Positions 50,905 through 58,036 of a stretch of 64,000 bases of DNA are shown one piece after another (the stretch's first letter is position 1; each line of letters opens with the position of its first letter). Origin of the DNA: Spirochaetota bacterium (GTDB taxonomy: Bacteria > Spirochaetota > Spirochaetia > Treponematales > UBA12059); contig JADFDI010000009.1 of NCBI GenBank assembly GCA_018262985.1, positions 50,681-114,680 of the forward strand. The letters run 5' to 3'. Both the position numbers and the translations under genes were made by a program. A model generated the notes under the pieces. It saw only the letters and a program-made list of their open reading frames with translations, had not been told where the DNA came from and made no database searches.

Positions 50905-51314
50905 GGATCCTCCTCGGTCCGCACCCGGACCCCTTCCGAAGCGAGCAGGGCGGCGGCGAGCCCGTCGCCTTCCACGAGGCCGTCGCCGAAGCGCCCGTCG
51001 TGGACGAGGCCCTTGCCGCACGAGGGCGAGCGGGCCTTGAGGATCGCCTCGTCGCACCCGTAGGCCCGCGCCAGGTCGAGGGTTGCGCGGGCTCCGCGGC
51101 CGAAGGCCTCGGTGAGGTCCCGGCCGTCGCGCGAAAGCACGCGGCCGCCGACGATTTCCGAGGGCTCGCGCGGGGTCGGAAGCCCGCCGAGCTGCTCGGG
51201 GCAGACGGGCAGGGCGCCGCCGCTCCGCACGAGCGCCATGACGCGCGGGTCGCTTTTCGCCGCGCCGTCGTAGCGGCAGGGGAAGCCGGCCAGGCACGCG
51301 CTCACGATCTTCAC
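50895..51314 (-). CDS. DUF523 domain-containing protein
   Basis: VKIVSACLAGFPCRYDG...PVCPEQLGGLPTPR...EAILKARSPSCGKG; GTG start at 51314. Confidence 0.88.
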   Translation of the reverse strand: MKIVSACLAGFPCRYDGAAKSDPRVMALVRSGGALPVCPEQLGGLPTPREPSEIVGGRVLSRDGRDLTEAFGRGARATLDLARAYGCDEAILKARSPSCGKGLVHDGRFGDGLVEGDGLAAALLASEGVRVRTEEDPWE

Positions 51315-51423
51315 CTCTCGCCTTCCTTCCCCGGCGCGGCGCGCCGGACGGGGCATGGTACGACGTCCGCACCGGCCGATCAAGCGGCGCGGCGGGAAAT
51401 TGGCGAGGTTCGCGCGCCGCGCC

Positions 51424-52302
51424 TCAGGCCGAGAGCATCAGGCAGCCGGCCGGATCGGCCGCTTCGGGACGAAGCTCGGCGAGGTCCAGGGGCGACGGCA
51501 CGCGCGAGAGGTCGAGGTTCCGCACGTGGAGGTAGGTCATGGTGGCAAGGATGCTCGAATGGCCGAGGAGTCGCATGACCTGGAAGACGTCGGCGCCGTC
51601 CTCGAGCAGGTGGGTGGCGAAGCTGTGCCTGAGCGCGTGGACGGATACCCGGCCGCCGAGGCCCCGCGCCCGCGCGAGGCGGTGGAAGCCCGCGCGGATC
51701 CAGTCCGTGGACACCGGCCGCGCGATATCCCCGCGCCGCGGGAAGAGGACGGTGGCGGGGCGGTGGACGGCGATGTAGCCGCGAAGGAGCTCGGCGGCCC
51801 GCCGCGACAGCACGGTGTAGCGGTCCCGGCCGTGCTTGCCGTTCCGCACGAAGACGGTGCGCCGCGCGAAGTCGACGTCGCCGAGCTCGAGCCCCGACGC
51901 CTCGGATATCCTGAGGCCGGACGAATAGATGAGCGAGAGTATCGCCTTGAGCTTGAGGCTCGCGCAACTTTCCAGCAGGCCGACCACCTCGGTCCGCGCG
52001 ATGACCCGCGGCAGGCGCCTCCGCCTCCGCGTCAGGGCCAGCTCGGGCACTTCGCGCCGCCTGCCGTGCAGGGCGTAGAAGAACTTGAGCGCCTCGAAGT
52101 AGGCGCGCACGGTCGAATCGCTCCGGCCCAGGTCGCGCAGGTGAAGGAGGAAGGCCGGGATGCCGCCGGGGCCGATTTCGAGCGGGGACGCGCCATAGTG
52201 CCGCGCGTAGAGCGCCACGCAGGACGTGTACAGCTCGATCGTGTTCGGCGAGTAGCCGCGCGTCCGCATGCAATCCACCATCTGGTCCCTCAGTATTCCC
52301 AT
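51424..52302 (-). CDS. Tyrosine recombinase/site-specific integrase
   Basis: SAM-like N-terminus (TRGYSPNTIELYTSCV); catalytic motifs SSGLRISEASGLELGDVD, HALRHSFATHLLEDGAD, LLGHSSILATMTYLHV. Confidence 0.92.
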   Translation of the reverse strand: MGILRDQMVDCMRTRGYSPNTIELYTSCVALYARHYGASPLEIGPGGIPAFLLHLRDLGRSDSTVRAYFEALKFFYALHGRRREVPELALTRRRRRLPRVIARTEVVGLLESCASLKLKAILSLIYSSGLRISEASGLELGDVDFARRTVFVRNGKHGRDRYTVLSRRAAELLRGYIAVHRPATVLFPRRGDIARPVSTDWIRAGFHRLARARGLGGRVSVHALRHSFATHLLEDGADVFQVMRLLGHSSILATMTYLHVRNLDLSRVPSPLDLAELRPEAADPAGCLMLSA

Positions 52303-52501
52303 GTCGCGGCCTCCCGGCGCCGGCTCGACGCCGACGCGATGGTAGCGCCGGGGGGCGCCGCCTTCGAAGCCCGCTCCGGGGCGAGATCCTGGAGGCCCGG
52401 CAGCCGCGTCCCGTTCCGGGCCGTCCGGCCGCCCTCGGTCGCGCCCTCCTTTCCCCCGTCCGCTTCCCGCCCTATACTCGTCCGGACGGAGGGTGCGCCC
52501 C

Positions 52502-55501
52502 ATGTTCTTCAACGAGCTCGTCGAGTCCTACGACGCCGAGCGCCGCGAGCGCGACGTCTTCCACGACCTCATGGCCTTCCGCGTCCGCGAGATCCTGCTC
52601 GTGGCAAGCCTCTACGACTCCTTCATCCTCGAGTCGGACGGGGCGCTCTCCGAGCGCATCTACGGCGAGTACTTCTCGCTCAACCTCTCCTCCGCCCCGC
52701 GCGTCAGCTGCGCCTATTCCGGCGAATCGGCGCTGGAGCAGTTCCGCGGCGGCCGCTTCGACATGGTGGTCATCATGGCCGGCATGGACTTCGACGGCCC
52801 GCTCGCGACCGCCCGCGCCCTCCGCGACGCGGACGGCGACACGCCCATCCTGCTCCTCGCCATGAACAACACGAGCCTCGCGAGCCTCGACCTCGCGCGC
52901 CCGGAGCTCTCCGCCGTCGACCGCGTCTTCGTGTGGAACGGCTACTCGAAGCTCTTCGTCGGCATGGTCAAGTACGTCGAGGACCTCCGCAACGTGGAGG
53001 ACGACACGCGCATCGGCCTGGTGCGCGTGGTGCTGCTCGTGGAGGACTCCACCCGCTACTACTCGCGCTACCTGCCGCTCCTGTACTCGGTGGTCATGCG
53101 CCAGACCCAGGCCTTGATCGAGGAGGAGCGCCTCGTGGACACCTACAAGGTGCTCCGCATGAGGGGGCGCCCGAAGGTGCTGCATGCCACCACCTACGAG
53201 GAGGCCTGCGAGCTCCTCGACCGCTACAAGCCCTACCTGCTCGCGGTCATCAGCGACGTGCGCTTCCCGCGCGCGGGCTGCCAGGACGGCGAGGCCGGCT
53301 TCGCCCTGCTGGAGCGGGTCAAGGCGGCCTCGCCCGACCTGCCCGTCCTCATCCAGTCGGCCGAGAGCGCCAACCGCGAGCGGGCCTTCGAGGCGGGCGC
53401 TTCCTTCGTCGACAAGAATTCCGACACCCTGGCCCACGAGCTCGGCGAGTTCTTCCGCGAGCGGCTCGGCTTCGGTCCCTTCGTCTTCCGCACGGCGGAC
53501 GGGGCGGAGCTGGCGCGCGCGCGCAACATGGACGAGTTCGAGGCGCTGCTCAAGGTGGTGCCGGAGGAGAGCCTCCTCCAGCACGGCCGGCGCAACCACT
53601 TCTCCGCCTGGCTCATGGCGCGCGGCGAGATCCGCTTCGCCCGGCTCCTCCGCTCCTACACCGTCGAGGACTTTCCCGGCCCCGACGAGATCCGCGGCTT
53701 CCTGACCCGGCTCGTCGACGAGGTGAGGCGCGGCAAGTCGCGGGGCGCGCTCCCGAATTTCGACGAAGCGGGCAGGGGGGCGGGCGAGGAGTTCTTCCGG
53801 CTCGGCTCGGGGTCCGTCGGGGGTAAGGGCCGGGGCATCCTCTTCCTCAAGAGCCTCGTCGACAACCTCGCCTTCGCCGAGCGGGTCAAGGGCATCGACA
53901 TCCGCGTGCCGCCCACGGCCTTCATCGGCATCGACGAGTTCGAGCGCTTCCTCGAGGCGAACGGGCTCTGGCAGGAGGCCTACCACTGCCGCGACCACGA
54001 GGAGCTCAGGCGGCGCTTCCTGGCCGCGCCGCTGCCGCACGCCCTGGTCGAGCGCCTCCGCCGCCTCGTCGACGCCTGGAGGGGGCCGCTCGCGGTGCGT
54101 TCCTCCGGGCTCTTCGAGGACATGCTGATGGTGCCCTTCTCCGGCATCTACGACACCTACCTCATTCCGAACGCCCATCCGGACCCGGAGCGCCGGCTCG
54201 CCACCCTCTGCGACGCGATCCGCCTGATCTACGCCAGCATCTACGGTCCCGAGGCCCGCGCCTACTTCGCCGCCGCCCGCTACAAGATCGAGGAGGAGCG
54301 CATGGCCGTCCTCGTGCAGCAGGTGGTCGGGACGCGATCCGGGCGCTGGTTCTGGCCCGCGATCTCGGGCACGGCCCAGTCGCACAACTACTACCCGGTT
54401 TCCTACCTGAAAAGCGACGACGGGCTCTGCGTCGCGGCGCTCGGGCTCGGCTCCTGGGTCGTGGAGGGCGGACCGGCCTTCCGTTTCTCTCCCCGCTGGC
54501 CGAAGCTGGACCTGGTCTCGCAGGAGCACCGGCTCGAGGGCTCGCAGCACGCCTTCATGGCCATCGACATGGAGCGCTACGCCGACCTCTCCGCGGGCGA
54601 GGCCGCCTGCCTCTCGGAACTGCCGGTCGAGGAAGCGGCGTCGGACCACCGGGCGCGCCTGGCCGTCTCGACCTTCGACGCCGCGGAGGGAGCCCTGGTG
54701 CCCGGCTTCTCGGGCAAGGGGCCGCGCTTCGTGGACTTCGCCAACATCCTCAAGCACGACGCCTTTCCCTTCGCCCAGGCGGTCGAGGCGGCCCTGGACG
54801 TGGGCGCCAGGAGCATGGGCATCCCGGTCGAGATCGAGTACGCCCTCGACTGGCGCAGGGGCGAGACGCCGGTCCTCCACCTGCTCCAGCTCAAGCCCCT
54901 CCTGCAGAACGCGGACAAGGTGGAGATCGAGCTCGGCGCGACGCCGCGGGAGCGTTGCTTCCTCGCCACCTCGAGCGCCATGGGGAACGGCCGCGACGCG
55001 ACGGTGCGCGACCTCGTGGTCGTCGAGCCGCGGCGCTTCGACCGCGCGCGCACCTGGGAGATCGCCGCCGAGATCGGCGAGCTCGACGCCGAGCTGCGCG
55101 CGGCCGGCCGCAAGCACCTGCTCGTCGGACCCGGCCGCTGGGGGACGCGCGACCCCTGGCTCGGCGTGCCGGTCGGGTTCCCGCAGATCGCGGGCGCGCG
55201 CGCCATCGTCGAGGCCGACCTCGCGGACTTCCGCGTGGACTCGTCCCTGGGTTCGCACTTCTTCCACAACCTGACCAGCATGAACGTCGGCTACTTCCAC
55301 GTGCCCCGGGGCGACGACGAGTCCTTCGTCGACTGGGACTGGCTCGCGGCCTTCGAGCCCGCGCGGCGGACGGCGCACTGCGCGCGCTACGAGTTCGCGG
55401 AACCCTTCGAGATCCTCATGGACGGCCGGAGCGGTCGCGCGCTCGTGCTCAAGCCCGCGCCGCGCGCGGCCGCCGCTCCGGACGAGGCCTGTTCGGGATA
55501 G
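52502..55501 (+). CDS. Receiver-like domains fused to a PEP-synthase/PPDK-type ATP-binding domain
   Basis: N-terminal degenerate receiver (VVIMAGMDFDGP), second receiver (LLAVISDVRFPRAG...LPVLIQSAE...FVDKNSD), then GSGSVGGKGRGILFLKSLVDN and LAVRSSGLFEDMLMVPFSGIYDTYL. Confidence 0.83.
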   Translation: MFFNELVESYDAERRERDVFHDLMAFRVREILLVASLYDSFILESDGALSERIYGEYFSLNLSSAPRVSCAYSGESALEQFRGGRFDMVVIMAGMDFDGPLATARALRDADGDTPILLLAMNNTSLASLDLARPELSAVDRVFVWNGYSKLFVGMVKYVEDLRNVEDDTRIGLVRVVLLVEDSTRYYSRYLPLLYSVVMRQTQALIEEERLVDTYKVLRMRGRPKVLHATTYEEACELLDRYKPYLLAVISDVRFPRAGCQDGEAGFALLERVKAASPDLPVLIQSAESANRERAFEAGASFVDKNSDTLAHELGEFFRERLGFGPFVFRTADGAELARARNMDEFEALLKVVPEESLLQHGRRNHFSAWLMARGEIRFARLLRSYTVEDFPGPDEIRGFLTRLVDEVRRGKSRGALPNFDEAGRGAGEEFFRLGSGSVGGKGRGILFLKSLVDNLAFAERVKGIDIRVPPTAFIGIDEFERFLEANGLWQEAYHCRDHEELRRRFLAAPLPHALVERLRRLVDAWRGPLAVRSSGLFEDMLMVPFSGIYDTYLIPNAHPDPERRLATLCDAIRLIYASIYGPEARAYFAAARYKIEEERMAVLVQQVVGTRSGRWFWPAISGTAQSHNYYPVSYLKSDDGLCVAALGLGSWVVEGGPAFRFSPRWPKLDLVSQEHRLEGSQHAFMAIDMERYADLSAGEAACLSELPVEEAASDHRARLAVSTFDAAEGALVPGFSGKGPRFVDFANILKHDAFPFAQAVEAALDVGARSMGIPVEIEYALDWRRGETPVLHLLQLKPLLQNADKVEIELGATPRERCFLATSSAMGNGRDATVRDLVVVEPRRFDRARTWEIAAEIGELDAELRAAGRKHLLVGPGRWGTRDPWLGVPVGFPQIAGARAIVEADLADFRVDSSLGSHFFHNLTSMNVGYFHVPRGDDESFVDWDWLAAFEPARRTAHCARYEFAEPFEILMDGRSGRALVLKPAPRAAAAPDEACSG

Positions 55502-55798
55502 CGGCGGGAAGATTGGCAGCGCGGCGAAGGGCGTCATCCGAACGCGCCCGGGCGGGGCCTGACGAAGGAATACACAACCCGCTCACTGGCGTTCGGGGCC
55601 GCGCATTCCTTCGTCACCCGCCGTCCCGCCGCGCTCCGCGAGGCGCTTCGCCGGGTTAGCGCTTACACGCCGCTTCCCCGTGGAGGCACCAGCGGGTGCG
55701 GCCGCGCGGGGCATGGTTGCCGGCGGGTACGGGGCCGGTCCGGAGGATCCCTTCCGGGCGGTCGCTTCGCCGGGATGGCAAAATCCTCCCTGTCTCCC

Positions 55799-55823
55799 CT
55801 TCGTGTCTTGGTGTCTTGGTGTG
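55799..55823. repeat. Short periodic repeat CTTCGTGTCTTGGTGTCTTGGTGTGG (CACCAAGACACCAAGACACGAAG type)
   Basis: Direct 10-11-nt periodicity; same style as the arms at 29703-29805. Confidence 0.55.
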
Positions 55824-55850
55824 GAAAAAGACGTTTCATTAGGGCTGGTC

Positions 55851-56125
55851 GTTCCAGAGGAATCCCTTTCAGGTGGTACGAGCGCCATGGTTAGCGCCAT
55901 TGTCTGGCCGCTCAATGCCCGCGGTGGCGGCGCACCGAGGACACGTTGGAGCGGTCCGATCCGCGAGGCTGGCGGAGCTGCGGAGACCTCATCGTTCCGG
56001 AAGGTCGCTTTCAGGTGGCACGAGCGCCATGGTTAGCGCCATTGCCTGGCCGCTCGATGCCAGCGGTTGCGGCGTACGGAAGACACGTTGGAGCGGTCCG
56101 ACCCGCGAGGCTGGCGGAGCCGCGG
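55851..56125. repeat. Tandem direct repeats T1/T2, about 142 bp period
   Basis: CAGGTGG.ACGAGCGCCATGGTTAGCGCCATTG.CTGGCCGCTC.ATGCC...ACACGTTGGAGCGGTCCGA.CCGCGAGGCTGGCGGAGC occurs twice. Confidence 0.92.
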
Positions 56126-56313
56126 GTGTCTCGCGACCGCCTTCGGGCGGTCGCGGCGACGAAGCCGGGGAACGGCTTCGTCGATCTCCCCTCGCGTCCC
56201 CAAGCGAGGTTTTGGGAGCGCGCGGGACGTGTTCTTTCGCCGACAGGCCCCGCTCCGTGAGGCCCCGAGACAAGCCCGATTACCATGGAGTGCGCTACGC
56301 CGGCCGCCTCGCA

Positions 56314-56342
56314 TTGACCGGGCGGGCGAATTGTGCCACTAT
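56314..56342 (+). promoter_or_regulatory. Putative pheST promoter
   Basis: TTGACC - 17 bp - CACTAT, about 107 bp upstream of pheS. Confidence 0.45.
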
Positions 56343-56448
56343 CGCGCGGTACCGGGCGGCGCGCCGCCTCGCTGCTCCCGCTGCCTCACGGCCGCCCGGA
56401 GAGCCCTTGCCAGCGCGCGCCGCACACCCATTCAGGGAGCATCGAACC

Positions 56449-58011
56449 ATGGACGCACGCGCGCTCGCCAAGAGCCTCCACCCCCTCGAGACGAAGGTCC
56501 TCCTCCGCTACGGCCCCGGCGACGAGCTCGGGAACGGGCGGCTCGCCGCCGAGCTCGGCTACAAGGAGGGCCAGTCCAACCAGGCCTTCTCGTGGCTCGG
56601 CGCCAAGGGCCTCGTCGAGGAAGCCGGCCGCTCGACCCGCGTCGTCTACGAACTGACCCCCCTCGGTCGCGAGCTGGCGGAAAAGGGAACGCCCGAGGAG
56701 CGCATGCTGCGCCACGTGGCCTCCGGCCGGGGCGCCACCCTCCCCGAGCTGGCCGCCGCGCTCGGCCTCGAGCAGAAGGACGTAGGCTCCGCCTTCGGCC
56801 AGCTCTCGAAGGAAGGCATCCTCGCGATGGGCGAGGGGAAGAAGGCGACGCCCGCCTCCGGCAAGCCCTCGCCTCGCATGGAGGCCGTCCGCGCCCTCCT
56901 CGAGCGGGCCGCCGCCTCCGCGGACGGCATCCTCGGCGACGAGACGCTCTCGGTCCCCGAGCGCGAGGCCATGGCCGGCATCGCCAAGAAGCGCGGCGCG
57001 GGCGACTCGGCCTTCCGCGTCGCCGAGCGCGAGACCATCGTCTACCGCCTCTCCGCCGCCGCCCCCGAGGCCGCCGCCGCGCTCCGCGAGCTCGGCGTCA
57101 CGGGCGAGGAGATCGGCGCCCTCACCCCCGCCATGCTCGAGTCCGGCAGCTGGAAGGAAGGGACCTTCCGCCCCTACAACGTCGGCGTCCAGCCGGCCCG
57201 CCTCATGCCCGGCCGCCGGAACCCCTACGGCGAGTTCCTCGAGAGCGTCAAGGACAAGCTCGTCTCGCTGGGCTTCGAGGAGTTCGACGGCTCGCTCGTC
57301 GAGACCGAGTTCTGGAACTCCGACGCCCTGTTCATGCCGCAGTTCCACTCCGCCCGCGACATCCACGACGTCTACCGCCTCGCCGAGCCGACATCCGCGA
57401 AGTTCATCGAGGAGCCCTACCTTTCGCAGGTGGCCGCCGCCCACGAGAACGGCGGCGCCACGGGCAGCCGCGGCTGGAGCTACTCCTTCGACCGCGACTT
57501 CACCAAGCGCCTCATCCTCCGCTCCCAGGGCACGGTGCTCTCGGCGCGCGCCCTGACGCGGGCGGCCGTGCCGTCCAAGTACTTCGGCATCGCGCGCTGC
57601 TTCCGCTACGACAAGGTCGACGCCACCCACCTCTCGGACTTCTACCAGACCGAGGGCATCGTGGTCGGCGAGGACGTGAGCCTCCGCACCCTGCTCGGCT
57701 TCCTCGAAATGTTCGCGAAGGAAGTCGCCGGCGCGAAGGAAGTGAAGTACGTGCCCGGCTACTTCCCCTTCACCGAGCCCTCGGTCGAGGTCCACATCAA
57801 GCACCCGGTGCTCGGCTGGTTCGAGCTCGGCGGCGCCGGCATCTTCCGGCCCGAGGTCACCGAGCCGCTCGGCGTCAAGGTGCCGGTGCTGGCCTGGGGC
57901 ATGGGCATCGACCGCATGGCCCTCATGGCCCTCGGCCTCAACGACCTCCGCGAGCTCTTCTCGGACGACATCGAGGCCGTGCGCCTGCGCCGCGCCTCGT
58001 TCTCGGTCTGA
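56449..58011 (+). CDS. pheS: Phenylalanine--tRNA ligase alpha subunit (archaeal/eukaryotic-type)
   Basis: N-terminal winged-helix domains, PLFEF-type C-terminal motifs: GFEEFDGSLVETEFWNSDALFMPQFHSARDIHDVY; SKYFGIARCFRYDKVDATHLSDFYQTEGIVVG. Confidence 0.95.
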   Translation: MDARALAKSLHPLETKVLLRYGPGDELGNGRLAAELGYKEGQSNQAFSWLGAKGLVEEAGRSTRVVYELTPLGRELAEKGTPEERMLRHVASGRGATLPELAAALGLEQKDVGSAFGQLSKEGILAMGEGKKATPASGKPSPRMEAVRALLERAAASADGILGDETLSVPEREAMAGIAKKRGAGDSAFRVAERETIVYRLSAAAPEAAAALRELGVTGEEIGALTPAMLESGSWKEGTFRPYNVGVQPARLMPGRRNPYGEFLESVKDKLVSLGFEEFDGSLVETEFWNSDALFMPQFHSARDIHDVYRLAEPTSAKFIEEPYLSQVAAAHENGGATGSRGWSYSFDRDFTKRLILRSQGTVLSARALTRAAVPSKYFGIARCFRYDKVDATHLSDFYQTEGIVVGEDVSLRTLLGFLEMFAKEVAGAKEVKYVPGYFPFTEPSVEVHIKHPVLGWFELGGAGIFRPEVTEPLGVKVPVLAWGMGIDRMALMALGLNDLRELFSDDIEAVRLRRASFSV

Positions 58012-58036
58012 CGACACCCAAAGGAAGGATGCGAAC

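Larger units (their letters stand above)
55505..56253 (+). repeat. Non-coding multi-hairpin element R2 (M1 copy B 55505-55680, tandem T1/T2, double hairpin M2 56132-56190, partial inverted M1-like D 56224-56253)
   Basis: Same module order as R1 read on the opposite strand; perfect stems CGCGACCGCC-TTCG-GGCGGTCGCG and CGACGAAGCCG-GGGAA-CGGCTTCGTCG. Confidence 0.78.

Noticed and set aside
47147-56253. R1/R2 hairpins as integron attC sites with the tyrosine recombinase as IntI
   Set aside because: No convincing RYYYAAC...GTTRRRY core pairs and no cassette ORFs between hairpins; the recombinase lacks an obvious IntI-specific insert by eye. Not fully excluded; a HattCI/IntegronFinder run would decide.
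56254-56448. T-box or attenuator leader for pheST
   Set aside because: No T-box consensus or Phe-rich leader peptide seen.
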